Notes: a model not told the origin generated them from the sequence alone. DNA of 64,000 nucleotides from Myxococcales bacterium (GCA_009692585.1 SHYX01000016.1:1-64000); one strand, 5' to 3'; positions 1 to 12,447 are shown, counted from the stretch's first letter. Numbers and translations: made by a program.

Positions 1-89
1 CGATCGGCGAGGCGAATCGCGACATCAGCGACGGCTCGCAGGCGAACGCGGCGGCCCAGAGCGGCAACAGCATCCGGCCGGCCTATTAG
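1..89 (+). CDS. C-terminal end of an unidentified protein (truncated by window edge)
   Basis: An open frame enters from the left edge at base 3 and stops at TAG 87-89, giving 28 residues ending in SIRPAY. The composition (Ala, Asn, Ser, Gln) is that of a soluble or secreted tail. There is too little for a family call. Its stop codon forms part of the TAGACT box that probably drives the next gene. Confidence 0.4.
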   Translation, partial: IGEANRDISDGSQANAAAQSGNSIRPAY

Positions 90-98
90 ACTGCCTCG
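87..98 (+). promoter_or_regulatory. -10 element of a probable leaderless promoter
   Basis: TAGACT (87-92) lies six bases before the ATG at 99. The same arrangement recurs before other first genes in the window, so transcription probably starts at or next to the start codon. No clear -35 box is seen. Inferred from position and repetition only. Confidence 0.4.
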
Positions 99-1727
<1,629 letters not shown>

Positions 1728-1775
1728 CGGCGCACCCGGAACAACGGCGGCCGAAGGGGTGTCCAAAGAATGTAC

Positions 1776-1804
1776 TTGACCGGGCCGGTGATTCCGGCAC
1801 ACTG
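1776..1804 (+). promoter_or_regulatory. Sigma-70-like promoter of the prkA cluster
   Basis: TTGACC (1776-1781) is separated by 17 bases from ACACTG (1799-1804). It sits in the 162-base gap after pruA, with about 85 bases of leader before the prkA ATG. The -10 is weak, so this is a prediction only. Confidence 0.4.
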
Positions 1805-1889
1805 AGAACAGTCGCTCTTTGCCTCGCAGACGTCAGGTGCAACGAGGCGGCGCCATCCCGGCATACGCCTCGGTCCAACGGAGGAACGC

Positions 1890-3938
<2,049 letters not shown>

Positions 3939-3947
3939 GACCCCGCT

Positions 3948-5039
3948 GTGATCCTCAACATCGAGTCCGACCTCAACCGCTTCCGCAACATCGTGCGCGG
4001 GAAGGTGCGCAAGGACTTGAAGAAGTACATGGCCAACGGCGAAATGGTGGGAAAACAGGGTGACAAGTTCGTTCGCATCCCGCTGCCCCAGATCAACATC
4101 CCGCGCCTGCGCTACGGCAAGAACGAAGCGGGCGGAGTCGGGCAGGGCGAAGGAACCGAAGGCGAGACCGTTCCCGGCACCGGACAGGAGGCCGGCGATC
4201 AGGCCGGTGAGCATGAGCTGGAGGCCGAGCTGACCGTCGTAGAACTCGCCGAGATCCTCGGGGAGGAGCTTGCGCTCCCCCGCATCGAGCCGAAGGGCGC
4301 AAAGCACCTGTCCAGCGTGCGAGATCGGTACACCGGCGTCACGCGCGTGGGGCCGCGGGCGCTGCGCCACATGCGCCGGACCTGGCGCGAGACCTTGCGC
4401 CGGCAGCTGTCCACCGGAACCTACGACGCGGCCAACCCGGTGTTGGTGCCCCAGAAGGATGACTTCCGATTCCGTAGCTGGAAGAGCAAGACCGAACCGC
4501 AGTCCGCCGCCGCCATCATCTATGTGATGGACGTCTCGGGTTCGATGGGAAAGGAACAGAAGGAGATCGTGCGCCTGGAGGCCTTCTGGATCGACACCTG
4601 GCTTCGGGCCCAATACAAACACCTCGAAACCCGATTCGTGATCCACGACGCCGCCGCCCGCGAGGTCGACCGTGACACCTTCTTCCGCACCCGCGAGAGC
4701 GGCGGCACGCTGATTTCTACCGCCTACAGGACCGTCGATGCGATCGTTTCGGCCGACTACCCGGTGGAGGAATGGAACCTCTACGTCTTCCAGTTTTCCG
4801 ACGGGGACAACTGGTCGTCCTCAGACACCAAGTTGTGCATGGAGATGTTGCAGGGTCAGTTGCTGCCGAAGCTGAACCTGTTCTGCTACGGGCAGGTGGA
4901 GTCGGAGTACGGCTCGGGCCAGTTCATCAATGACCTCCGTGACCATGTCGGGACCGACGAGCGCGTCGTGCTCTCCAAGATTGCCGAGCGGAGTGACATC
5001 ATGCAGTCGATCAAGGAATTCCTGGGGAAGGGGCGCTGA
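3948..5039 (+). CDS. yeaH: YeaH/YhbH family (DUF444) protein with VWA-like domain
   Basis: The 363-residue protein belongs to the DUF444 family that accompanies PrkA and SpoVR. The N-terminal part is basic and charged, followed by a Gly/Glu-rich linker (about residues 60-85). The C-terminal half is a von Willebrand factor A-like fold with an intact metal-ion site DVSGSMG near residues 195-201, suited to partner binding. GTG is the start, nine bases after prkA. One base separates its stop from the spoVR start. The role, probably an adaptor or effector of PrkA signalling, is inferred from family and context. Confidence 0.9.
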   Translation: MILNIESDLNRFRNIVRGKVRKDLKKYMANGEMVGKQGDKFVRIPLPQINIPRLRYGKNEAGGVGQGEGTEGETVPGTGQEAGDQAGEHELEAELTVVELAEILGEELALPRIEPKGAKHLSSVRDRYTGVTRVGPRALRHMRRTWRETLRRQLSTGTYDAANPVLVPQKDDFRFRSWKSKTEPQSAAAIIYVMDVSGSMGKEQKEIVRLEAFWIDTWLRAQYKHLETRFVIHDAAAREVDRDTFFRTRESGGTLISTAYRTVDAIVSADYPVEEWNLYVFQFSDGDNWSSSDTKLCMEMLQGQLLPKLNLFCYGQVESEYGSGQFINDLRDHVGTDERVVLSKIAERSDIMQSIKEFLGKGR

Positions 5040-5040
5040 G

Positions 5041-6561
5041 ATGGTCGAGGCCTTCTTCAAACGTCCACCCCGCTCCCTGCCTCCGGAGCTCGAGGCGGAG
5101 CGCCAACGCATCGAAGGCATCGCCAAGGCCGCCGGGCTGGACATCTTCGAGACCGTGTTCGAAATGTGCGACTACGACGAGATCAACATGCTCGCCGCGT
5201 ATGGCGGTTTCCCCACGCGGTACCCGCATTGGCGCTGGGGCATGGAATACCTGCAGATGCAGAAGGGATACGAGTACGGCCTCCAGAAGATCTACGAGAT
5301 GGTGATCAACACCAACCCGGCGTACGCCTATCTGCTGGACAACAACTACTTCGTCGACCAGAAGTTGGTCATGGCCCATGTGTTCGGCCATGTCGACTTC
5401 TTCAAGAACAATGCATGGTTTGCCAACACAAATCGAAAGATGCTCGACAGCATGGCCGACCACGCCGTGCGTATCCGGCGCATCGTCGACCGCGTCGGGC
5501 AGTCCGAGGTCGAGGCGTGGCTCGACGTCTGCCTGTCGTGTGACAATCTCATCGACCCGCACCTCGGACACATCGTTCGCACGCGACGCGAAGACGACGT
5601 CGACCCCCCGACCGACAGCGGCCGCCTGCCCGCGAGTCGCTACATGGACTCCTATATCAACCCTCCAGAGATCCTCGCCGAGCAGGCGGCCAAACGAGTG
5701 GCGTTGGAGGCGCGCGCCCGTAGTTTCCCGGAGCATCCCGTCCGCGACGTTCTCGGATTTGTGTTGGAACACGGACGCATGGCGAAGTGGCAGCGCGACA
5801 TCCTCGACATCATCCGCAATGAAGCCTACTACTTTGTGCCGCAAATGCAGACCAAGGTCATGAACGAAGGGTGGGCGAGTTTCTGGCACACGCGACTGAT
5901 GACGGGGCAACTCCTCACCGACGCCGAGGTGATCGACTATTGCGACCACCACAGCGGCACGACCGCCATCCGTCCTGGCCAACTCAACCCCTACAAGGTG
6001 GGCATCGAGGTGTGGCGGGACATCGAGCGCCGCTGGGACCGGGGCCAGTTCGGCAAGGCGTGGATGGACTGCGAGGATGAGGGCGCCCGGCGGGACTGGG
6101 ACACCCGGGTCGGCCTCGGGAAACAGAAGATCTTCGAGGTACGCCGCACCCACAACGACGTGACCTTCATCGATGAGTTCCTGACTCCCGAGCTGTGCCG
6201 GCGAATCGGCCTGTTCACCTACGAATACGACAAACGTTCGGGGGAGTTCCTGCTGGAGAGCCGCGACTTCGACGACATCAAGCAGAAGCTGCTCTTCTCG
6301 CTGTCGACACACGGCTCCCCGCGGGTGAGCGTCACCGACGGCAATCACGCCAACCGCGGCGAGTTGGAACTGACGCACGACCACGAAGGCGTGGACATCC
6401 AGGTTCAGTGGGCCGAGACCGTACTTGGCAACCTGGCGCGCCTGTGGGGGCGGCCCGTTCACCTGTGCACGCGGTTGGACGACAAGAACGCGCGAATGTC
6501 TCACGATGGAGACAAGTTCCTCTATGACGGGCCGAAGATCGGGAAGCAGGGCAGCACATGA
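5041..6561 (+). CDS. spoVR: SpoVR family protein
   Basis: SpoVR-like protein of 506 residues, homologous to E. coli YcgB and Bacillus SpoVR (spore cortex formation); its biochemical activity is unknown. Family hallmarks are visible: the N-terminal FEMCDYDEINMLAAYGGFP stretch, the RYPHWRWGMEY motif near residue 60, and the GWASFWH segment near residue 280. The frame is open upstream into yeaH, but ATG at 5041 directly follows the yeaH stop and gives the expected N terminus. The stop overlaps the next start (ATGA), so this is the third gene of the prkA operon. It is a cytosolic protein with no signal sequence. Confidence 0.92.
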   Translation: MVEAFFKRPPRSLPPELEAERQRIEGIAKAAGLDIFETVFEMCDYDEINMLAAYGGFPTRYPHWRWGMEYLQMQKGYEYGLQKIYEMVINTNPAYAYLLDNNYFVDQKLVMAHVFGHVDFFKNNAWFANTNRKMLDSMADHAVRIRRIVDRVGQSEVEAWLDVCLSCDNLIDPHLGHIVRTRREDDVDPPTDSGRLPASRYMDSYINPPEILAEQAAKRVALEARARSFPEHPVRDVLGFVLEHGRMAKWQRDILDIIRNEAYYFVPQMQTKVMNEGWASFWHTRLMTGQLLTDAEVIDYCDHHSGTTAIRPGQLNPYKVGIEVWRDIERRWDRGQFGKAWMDCEDEGARRDWDTRVGLGKQKIFEVRRTHNDVTFIDEFLTPELCRRIGLFTYEYDKRSGEFLLESRDFDDIKQKLLFSLSTHGSPRVSVTDGNHANRGELELTHDHEGVDIQVQWAETVLGNLARLWGRPVHLCTRLDDKNARMSHDGDKFLYDGPKIGKQGST

Positions 6562-6977
6562 GTCTCGCCGACGACCTCGACCAGCAGCTTCGGCCCGGCG
6601 TCATCACCGTCGCCCACCCCGAGGGGCGGGCGGACGCGAGCGTGGTCGACGCGGACCGCCTCGGCGTGTCCCTCAAGACGCTGCGGGTCACGGTGGCCGG
6701 ACGGTCGCTGGACGCGGCAATGGCGACGCTTCCGGAGGCGGTGGGGCGCTGTCTCGGAATCCCGTGGATCGTCGCCGAGCACGCGCCGACGCTGGGCGGG
6801 GCGGTGTTGCGCAGCCCCGTCGACCCTGCCGACCGCGAGTTCTACGAACTGCGGACAAGCGGCGCGGACGCCGAGTTGCAGCGGTGGCGCGTACAACCCG
6901 CGGGTCGGGAGCAGGTTCCGTTCACCCTGACACGCAAGGATCTGGGGCGGCTGGTTTCGGGCCTCACAGGGCGTTAG
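6558..6977 (+). CDS. Small unknown protein of the prkA-yeaH-spoVR operon
   Basis: A 139-residue soluble protein overlapping the spoVR stop by four bases (ATGA), so very likely co-translated with it. It has no signal peptide or membrane segment and no cysteine motif beyond one Cys. The sequence (start MSLADDLDQQLRPG, end TRKDLGRLVSGLTGR) matches no family I recognise. It is not part of the familiar three-gene PrkA module. A function in the same stress pathway is inferred only from coupling. Confidence 0.75.
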   Translation: MSLADDLDQQLRPGVITVAHPEGRADASVVDADRLGVSLKTLRVTVAGRSLDAAMATLPEAVGRCLGIPWIVAEHAPTLGGAVLRSPVDPADREFYELRTSGADAELQRWRVQPAGREQVPFTLTRKDLGRLVSGLTGR

Positions 6978-7002
6978 TCGCCAACGCCGATACCGTGACG
7001 CC

Positions 7003-9318
7003 GTGAGCCGCCTGCGACGCTTCCTCATCCAGTTCCTGACCTTCCCCGGGCGACATTTTCGCCCGGTGCTGTTGGGGAATCTGGTCCCCTGGGCCCTGCT
7101 CGCCGCCCAGCGCACCTACGTCACCTGGCACGAACTGGCCGAACCACGCCTCGAAGACCTCTACGAAGTGAACATCGGGGACGCCGAGGCCTGGGGCCTC
7201 TTCACCTTTGCCTGCGCCCTGGGCCTGTCGTGGTTGGACCCGAGCGGGGACGGTTGGCGCGCGCGCCTGGCCCGGAGCCTGCGCTCGGTGATGCACGCCT
7301 TCGTGGCCATCTACTTCGTGTGTTCGTCGATCGACCTCTTGTACTTCTCGATCTCGGGCTCGCGCGTGGACTGGGACGCCCTCGAAGTGATCTGGCGCGA
7401 CCTCGCGATGTTCTGGCCGGTGCTCTCCTCGGAGTTCCAGCTGGTGCACGCGGCGGTCATCTTCGGTGCCGCGGTCCTCGGCGGCCTTCCACTCTTTTGG
7501 AACCCGCCATCGCAAGTAAGGATAGGTCGTATTGTCGCGTTCTTGTTGCTGGCGCCCTACTTGTGGCATGAGCAGCTCAACCGGCGACCCAAGGCCATCG
7601 CCGAGGTGCGTTCGCTCCAGAACTCCCTGTTCGAGCACCTCTACCTCGACGGGACGGAGCGCCGGGGTGATCGGGATATCCCTCCGGCTCCGGGTGAGCT
7701 GGCCCCGCTCGTCACGTCGCTCCGCGCCGACAGCACCCGTCCGAACGTGGTGATCGTGTTCTTGGAGTCTGTCGGCGCGGCACGAACCACCGTTCACGAC
7801 CCGACGCTGCCCACCACGCCGAATCTGGCGCGCCTCGCGACCGAGGGCCTGTCCTTCCGGTCGCTCTTCGCCGTCGTGCCCCACACCTCCAAGGCGCTGG
7901 TCGCGACGCTCTGCGGAACCTGGCCGCGCCTGGGCACCGCGGTCACCGAAGCGGAGCCGGGCGGGCTCCCCGGGCGCTGCCTCCCGGAGCTGCTCCGCGA
8001 GCACGGCTGGCGCACGGCGTTCTTCCAGTCCGCGCAGGAGGACTTCGAAGCTCGCTACCGGCTGATCCACAATCTGCGGTTTGAGACCCTGTTGGGTCGC
8101 GACGCGTTGCCGGACGGTTTCCAGGCGATCAACTACTTCGGCCTGGAGGACCTCGCGATGCTCCCCCCCGGCCTGGACTGGTCGGCCAAGGCGTCCGACC
8201 GCCCCTTCCTCGCGGTGTACCTGACCCTTACCTCTCATCACGGCTATGGCACCCCGACGCACTGGACGACGCGCGAGTTCGGCGACACCCCTCCGCGCAA
8301 GACCAAACATCTCAATGCCGTCGGCTATGTCGACGCCTTCCTCGGACAGTTGGTCGAGGGCTATCGGAAGCGCGGCCTGCTCGACAACACCGTCTTCCTG
8401 ATTCTCGGCGACCACGGCGAGGGCTTCGGCGAGCACGGCCGCTACCAACACGACCTGCTCATCTGGGAAGAAGGCATGCACATTCCCGGGGTGCTGTGGG
8501 GCAAGCCGCTGGGGGAGCGGAAGGGCTGGATCGAAGGGAACTGGCAGCAGATCGATCTGATGCCCACCCTGCTGGAACTCGTCGGGATCGAGGTCGAGAG
8601 CGGCTACCTCTCGGGTCAGAGCGCGTTCGGTCCGCCCGTGAGTCGGGTGCTGTATCACTCGTGTTGGCGCTCACACCGGTGCCTGGCCCGTCGCGAGGGG
8701 ACGACCAAGTTCATCGATCACTACCGCGAGCGCGGGGGCCAGCTCTTCGAGCTGGCATCGGACCCCGAGGAGCGGTCCAACCTCGTGGCGTCGGCCGACC
8801 CGGCGCAGCTCGATGCGTGGCGCACCGACGCTCGCAACTGGCGCGGCCGCATCCAAGGACGCTTCGCCGCGCTGCGGGAGCGTTGGCTGGCCGAGCTGCT
8901 CCAGCCAGATTCACGACCACCTGTCGCGACGTGGGGGGGGCAGGTCTCGATGTTGGACTGCACGATGGAGGCAACCACCGTCACCCAGGGCGCGTCAGGA
9001 TGGTTGGGCTGTACCTGGCGTGCGGAGGAGGCGATCAGCGAGGGGTGGGAGGTGCGCACTCAACTGCTCAGCGCCGCCACCGGGGCCCCGCGCGCCACCG
9101 AGGACCTCTGGTTTCCCGTCGACGGCCACCTTCCGACCTGGCGTTGGGAGCCCGGGAAGGGCATCCACGACTCGGTGCGCATCAAGGTGCCTCCGGACTT
9201 CCCGCTCGGACCCGCCACGGTCGCCATCGACTGGAAGCATCTTGGCGGTCGCGATGCGCCTCGAACGGGGGGCGAGGGTTGGTTGCGTGTGGGCGAGGTG
9301 GAGATCGTGGGACGCTAG
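7003..9318 (+). CDS. Membrane-anchored sulfatase/LtaS-like alkaline phosphatase superfamily enzyme
   Basis: 771 residues. The first 200 or so contain four to five hydrophobic segments, followed by an extracytoplasmic catalytic domain that starts near residue 246 with RPNVVIVFLES. Conserved superfamily parts include PTTPNLARLA, the nucleophile region PHTSKALVATLCG (Thr/Ser rather than the CxPSR of formylglycine sulfatases), LTSHHGY and the metal motif GDHGEGFGEHG near 470. This points to the phosphoglycerol or phosphoethanolamine transferase branch acting on lipids or envelope glycans. About 130 extra C-terminal residues look like a beta-sandwich. GTG start 25 bases after the prkA operon. The substrate is unknown. 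Confidence 0.8.
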   Translation: MSRLRRFLIQFLTFPGRHFRPVLLGNLVPWALLAAQRTYVTWHELAEPRLEDLYEVNIGDAEAWGLFTFACALGLSWLDPSGDGWRARLARSLRSVMHAFVAIYFVCSSIDLLYFSISGSRVDWDALEVIWRDLAMFWPVLSSEFQLVHAAVIFGAAVLGGLPLFWNPPSQVRIGRIVAFLLLAPYLWHEQLNRRPKAIAEVRSLQNSLFEHLYLDGTERRGDRDIPPAPGELAPLVTSLRADSTRPNVVIVFLESVGAARTTVHDPTLPTTPNLARLATEGLSFRSLFAVVPHTSKALVATLCGTWPRLGTAVTEAEPGGLPGRCLPELLREHGWRTAFFQSAQEDFEARYRLIHNLRFETLLGRDALPDGFQAINYFGLEDLAMLPPGLDWSAKASDRPFLAVYLTLTSHHGYGTPTHWTTREFGDTPPRKTKHLNAVGYVDAFLGQLVEGYRKRGLLDNTVFLILGDHGEGFGEHGRYQHDLLIWEEGMHIPGVLWGKPLGERKGWIEGNWQQIDLMPTLLELVGIEVESGYLSGQSAFGPPVSRVLYHSCWRSHRCLARREGTTKFIDHYRERGGQLFELASDPEERSNLVASADPAQLDAWRTDARNWRGRIQGRFAALRERWLAELLQPDSRPPVATWGGQVSMLDCTMEATTVTQGASGWLGCTWRAEEAISEGWEVRTQLLSAATGAPRATEDLWFPVDGHLPTWRWEPGKGIHDSVRIKVPPDFPLGPATVAIDWKHLGGRDAPRTGGEGWLRVGEVEIVGR

Positions 9319-9354
9319 GCGGGCCTCCGGCTGGCGCGCCCGAGCCGGCGATGG

Positions 9355-9360
9355 TAGCCT
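9355..9360 (+). promoter_or_regulatory. -10 element upstream of the cobalamin riboswitch
   Basis: TAGCCT, the same -10 form found before other genes of the window, lies 37 bases after the sulfatase stop. It would start RNA near 9367, just before the riboswitch fold. No strong -35 box. Confidence 0.35.
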
Positions 9361-9364
9361 TTCC

Positions 9365-9500
9365 GCGTTCGGGAAACCGGGCGCGACGTGCAGGCCCGCT
9401 CGGGCCTGGGAGTGGAAGCCGGTGAAATTCCGGCACGGTGCCGCCACCGTAAGCTGCGTTCTCTCAAGGAACTCAGCGAGTCGGGCCAGCTCACACGTCG
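9365..9500 (+). ncRNA. Cobalamin riboswitch
   Basis: The leader carries the conserved cobalamin aptamer core: GGAAGCCGGTGAAATTCC (about 9413-9430), then GGCACGGTGCCGCCACCGTAA (with CCGCCACCGTAA matching the CCGCNACUGUAA core), and a downstream B12-box-like GAGTCGGGCCAGCTCAC (about 9479-9495). The order and spacing match the family (adenosyl- or aquocobalamin-sensing element). It lies in the 274-base gap between the sulfatase gene and two surface lipoprotein genes, so it should repress those when intracellular cobalamin is high. Subclass was not determined. Confidence 0.85.
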
Positions 9501-9505
9501 TTTCA

Positions 9506-9587
9506 CCACCCACATCCCCGGTCCAGGGATGGGTGGAGATACGAGGTGGTCTCGGCTCTCCCCCATCCACAGAATGCGGGGTGGAGT
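9506..9587 (+). promoter_or_regulatory. Expression platform of the cobalamin riboswitch
   Basis: Two hairpins follow the aptamer. The first pairs CCACCC and ATCCC (9506-9518) with GGGAT and GGGTGG (9526-9536) around a small bulge, with no U-run after it. The second pairs CTC/CCCC (about 9558-9564) with GGGG/GAG (9578-9586). The latter strand contains the GGAG that serves as ribosome-binding site for the ATG at 9593. Control by hiding the ribosome-binding site is therefore more likely than termination. This is inferred from hand pairing. Confidence 0.45.
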
Positions 9588-9592
9588 TCAAG

Positions 9593-10717
9593 ATGACCAG
9601 CCTCCCCCAAGCCTCTTCCACCAGCCTTCTGCTGATGTTGCTCGCTGCGTGCGGAACGGACACCGCCGACACCGGTGAGGACACCGACACCGGTGAGGAC
9701 ACCGACACCGGTACGCCCGTCGACATCGCCATCGCCGGAGACTGGGTCGACAACTGGGGCAGCACCCACACCGTGAGCAACTTCGCGTGGCTCTCGCTGG
9801 GCGCCAGCTACCGCATCACGGCGTACGACAACGCCCTCGGTCACGCCATCGCCGAGAACGGCCCCGACAACGAGTGGAACAGCGGCCGGTGGAGCCGCTT
9901 TGACTGGGGCTGGTCTGACGGGGAGCTGCTCTACTGCCAGACCGCGTACGACGCGGCGACCGAAGCCGCGGCGCTGGCCACCCCGGCCGCCGACCTCTCG
10001 TCACCCACCAGCGGCTGTGGGGGATTCTCGTGGTCGGTGCTGCGGGCGCCCTTCGCGATCACCGACGGCTGGGACGACGCGTGGGGCGGCACCCACTGGA
10101 TCGACGCCTTCACCTGGCAATCGGGCGACTCTTCGTTCGCGATCACCGACAACGACCCCTCCCAGCATCGCCTCATCGCGCAGAACGGCTCCGAAAACGC
10201 CTGGAATCCAGAGCTGTGGAGTCGCTTCGACTGGACCCCGGGCGATGCGGGCTCGATCCACTACTGCCAGACGGCGTACGACGCCGCCACCGAGGGCGAT
10301 GCCCTGGCGACGCCTCGGGCCGACGACGCCGACCTGACCAGCGGCTGCGGTGGATTTTCGTGGACCGAGCTGCGTGCCATGCTCTCCATCAACGGGGAGT
10401 GGTCCGACGGCTGGGGCGGGACGCACCGCATCAACGCCTTCGCCTGGACCATGGGGACGTCCCAATACGACATCAGCGAAGCGAACGACGCCGACGGCTG
10501 GTTGCTCGCCCAGAACGCGGCGACAAACGATTCATCTCCCAGCCTGTGGAGCCGCTTCGACTGGGCCTGGGACGCGGAGGGGACGCTCTGGCACTGCCAG
10601 ACCGCCTACGCCGCAGCAACCGAAGCGGATGCCCGCGCGACGGCCGCGGCGGACGCCGTCGACCCCGCCATCTCAGGGTGTGGCGGCTTCTCCTGGACCT
10701 CGATGGCAGCGCCGTGA
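9593..10717 (+). CDS. Lipoprotein with three tandem ~110-residue repeats, under the cobalamin riboswitch
   Basis: 374 residues. A lipoprotein signal peptide ends in LLAAC (Cys 20), followed by an Asp/Thr/Gly spacer encoded by 18-base repeats. The rest is three tandem repeats, starting near residues 46, 155 and 265. Each has a Trp-rich opening (GxWxDxWGxTH), a middle LWSRFDW, then YCQTAYDAATEADALAT and the closing SGCGGFSW. Two Cys per repeat, in YCQTAY and SGCGG, could form a disulfide. It resembles no enzyme I know and should be anchored to the outer membrane. The reading frame is open upstream, but ATG 9593 has a GGAG and gives the signal peptide. The riboswitch makes cobalamin binding or scavenging a reasonable guess. 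Confidence 0.85.
   Translation: MTSLPQASSTSLLLMLLAACGTDTADTGEDTDTGEDTDTGTPVDIAIAGDWVDNWGSTHTVSNFAWLSLGASYRITAYDNALGHAIAENGPDNEWNSGRWSRFDWGWSDGELLYCQTAYDAATEAAALATPAADLSSPTSGCGGFSWSVLRAPFAITDGWDDAWGGTHWIDAFTWQSGDSSFAITDNDPSQHRLIAQNGSENAWNPELWSRFDWTPGDAGSIHYCQTAYDAATEGDALATPRADDADLTSGCGGFSWTELRAMLSINGEWSDGWGGTHRINAFAWTMGTSQYDISEANDADGWLLAQNAATNDSSPSLWSRFDWAWDAEGTLWHCQTAYAAATEADARATAAADAVDPAISGCGGFSWTSMAAP
9668..9712 (+). repeat. 18-bp tandem repeat, 2.5 copies, coding for an Asp/Thr/Gly linker
   Basis: The unit GACACCGGTGAGGACACC is repeated exactly and then half repeated. It encodes TGEDTD units directly after the lipidated Cys of the riboswitch-controlled lipoprotein. Slippage could vary the linker length. 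Confidence 0.9.
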
Positions 10718-11397
10718 TCACGCTGGTCCTGGTCCTCGGCTGCACGCCGGGCGGGGCCGGCCCCACGGCCCGCGCCGACACGGCGGACGCCGACGTCGGG
10801 GACACCGCGGACACCGGCGACAGCGGCGACTCCGCGGTCGCCTACGACCCGTGGCCCTTCGTCGACGTCGTCGTCAGCTACTCGCCCGGCGACGGCGCCG
10901 GCTATGGCCAGGACCGGTTCCCGGAGGTGGTCTGCGGGCCGCCCGAGGCCCCCGGCGACGGCGGCGGCTCGCTGGACGTGCTGTCGTTCGGTGACCAGGG
11001 TGAGATCGTCGTGAGCTTCCGCGCGCTCGACATCGTCGACGGTGACGGTTCTGACCTGCTCGTCTTCGAGAATCCGCTCTCCGGATGGGCGGAGACCGGC
11101 GTGGTCGCCGTCAGCGACGACGGCGTCACGTGGACGGAGTGGCCGTGCGACGCGGCCGACGCCGCGGACGGCTACCCGGGATGCGCCGGAGTGGCGCTGG
11201 TGTACACGAACTCGACCAACGGGGTGGACGCCACCGAGCCCGACCGCGCCGGGGGCGACCGCTTCGACCTCGCCGACATCGGCGTGAGTCGGGCGCGTTT
11301 TGTCCGTGTGCGCGACAGTGGCGCGAACAACTACGAGGGCGTCAGCGGCGGATTCGACCTCGACGCGATGGCAGTGCTCAACGGGGTGGGGTGGTGA
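10714..11397 (+). CDS. Secreted cell-surface lipoprotein, second gene of the cobalamin-riboswitch operon
   Basis: 227 residues starting at GTG that overlaps the previous stop (GTGA). A very short signal (MITLVLVLGC) gives a lipid-anchored Cys, then an Asp/Thr-rich linker of about 30 residues. The mature domain starts near VVVSYSPGDGAGYGQDRFP. It contains DGSDLLVFENPL, a pair of Cys-containing loops, and GGDRFDLADIGVSRARFVRVRD, followed by a GGFDLDAMAVLN end: a beta-sandwich-like carbohydrate- or ligand-binding pattern. Relatives with this pattern sit, as far as I recall, beside BtuB-like receptors in other deltaproteobacteria. A cobamide-uptake role is inferred from the riboswitch. Confidence 0.8.
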   Translation: MITLVLVLGCTPGGAGPTARADTADADVGDTADTGDSGDSAVAYDPWPFVDVVVSYSPGDGAGYGQDRFPEVVCGPPEAPGDGGGSLDVLSFGDQGEIVVSFRALDIVDGDGSDLLVFENPLSGWAETGVVAVSDDGVTWTEWPCDAADAADGYPGCAGVALVYTNSTNGVDATEPDRAGGDRFDLADIGVSRARFVRVRDSGANNYEGVSGGFDLDAMAVLNGVGW

Positions 11398-11409
11398 CGC
11401 CAGGCGGGT

Positions 11410-12411
11410 TCAGAACGTGAGCAGCACCGCAGGCGTACGCAACTCGACCTTGGGCACGCCCAGGGTGCGGGCGCGCCGCAACAGGCCCGCCATCATGAGC
11501 CCACGATCCACCGAGGGCTCCTCGACCAACGGCTCGCCCGGCAGCAGCTGGTAAAGCCGCTCGGCCGCTTCCGGTGAGGTCATGACGCTCTGGACCGCGG
11601 CGCGCAGGTCCTCGGCGACCGGACCCATCGCGCGGAGCATGTCCTCGGGAAGCGAAGGGAACACGCCTTGCGCCGCCCCCTGCCCGAGCGCGTCCACCAT
11701 CGCGGGCACGCCGCCCGAGAACTGCGCGGCTCGCTGCAGGAGCAGCGGCGGGATCGCGCCGACGTGCATCACCAACGACGCGGCCGCCTCCCCCTCACCG
11801 AGGTCGCAGAGGTCGACGCGGATGGCACCGCCGACGTCAAGGGCGGGGGTGTCCACCGATCCCGCCAAGAGCACGGTGCAGCGACGCTCTCCTTGGGCAC
11901 GCTCGGCGTAGCGGGCCCACACCAGGGCGAGGTCCTCCAGGACCTCGACGGGGAGGTGCTCACAGCAGTGGGCGAGCAGCGCGACCGGGTAGGCCGCCTC
12001 GTCGTGCGCCTCATCGAGCAGTTGCTCCGACGCGTAGTAGAAACCGCGCCGATCCACGACCATCGGCAACGGACGTTGCTGCCACCCCGGACTGCCGAGC
12101 TCGGAGAGCACGCGCAGGATGAAGTTCCAGGCTTCTGCGGGCGCCCGACCCAGGAGCGGTCGGAAGGACACCGTCCGGCAGCCGACGGCCGGCTCGCCGA
12201 CCGCGAGGTCAAGGGCGATGTCCTCGAGGAAGGCCTGGGGTGCCGTCCACCGGGGGGTGAGCATCGCAACCGGATCCAACCGTCGCAGGTTGGCGCGGAC
12301 GCGACGGGCCGTTCGCGCGCGGATCGCCGACTCGGCATGCGCGGTTTCGGGATCGAAGGTGGTGCCCTGGCGGGAGCGCCAGACCTCGATGCGGCGGGCG
12401 GTACGGCTCAC
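11410..12411 (-). CDS. Unknown protein, possibly an ATPase-fold remnant
   Basis: 333 residues, soluble. The N terminus is basic (VSRTARRIEVWRSRQGTTFD). The body is rich in long helices with segments such as LPMVVDRRGFYY, VALLAHCCEHLPVEVLEDLALVWARY and RCTVLLAGSVDTPALD. The latter resemble the strand-helix order of AAA/STAND ATPases (Walker B and sensor region), but no Walker A loop is present. I cannot assign a family. The frame is open farther upstream, but GTG 12411 is preceded at seven bases by TAGCCT and 17 bases further by TTGACA, so this start and a leaderless mRNA are favoured. Convergent with the operon ending at 11397. Confidence 0.6.
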   Translation of the reverse strand: MSRTARRIEVWRSRQGTTFDPETAHAESAIRARTARRVRANLRRLDPVAMLTPRWTAPQAFLEDIALDLAVGEPAVGCRTVSFRPLLGRAPAEAWNFILRVLSELGSPGWQQRPLPMVVDRRGFYYASEQLLDEAHDEAAYPVALLAHCCEHLPVEVLEDLALVWARYAERAQGERRCTVLLAGSVDTPALDVGGAIRVDLCDLGEGEAAASLVMHVGAIPPLLLQRAAQFSGGVPAMVDALGQGAAQGVFPSLPEDMLRAMGPVAEDLRAAVQSVMTSPEAAERLYQLLPGEPLVEEPSVDRGLMMAGLLRRARTLGVPKVELRTPAVLLTF

Positions 12412-12447
12412 GACAACGAGGCTACCGGAGAGGTCTTGGCATGTCAA
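12412..12447 (-). promoter_or_regulatory. Strong leaderless promoter, TTGACA-17-TAGCCT-7-GTG
   Basis: On the minus strand TTGACA (12447-12442) is followed after exactly 17 bases by TAGCCT (12424-12419) and seven bases later by the GTG at 12411. This is the clearest promoter of the window and places the transcription start at or next to the start codon. Confidence 0.65.

Noticed and set aside
9506..9536. First hairpin after the riboswitch as a rho-independent terminator
   Set aside because: There is no U-run after it; the following AGATACGAGG does not support termination.
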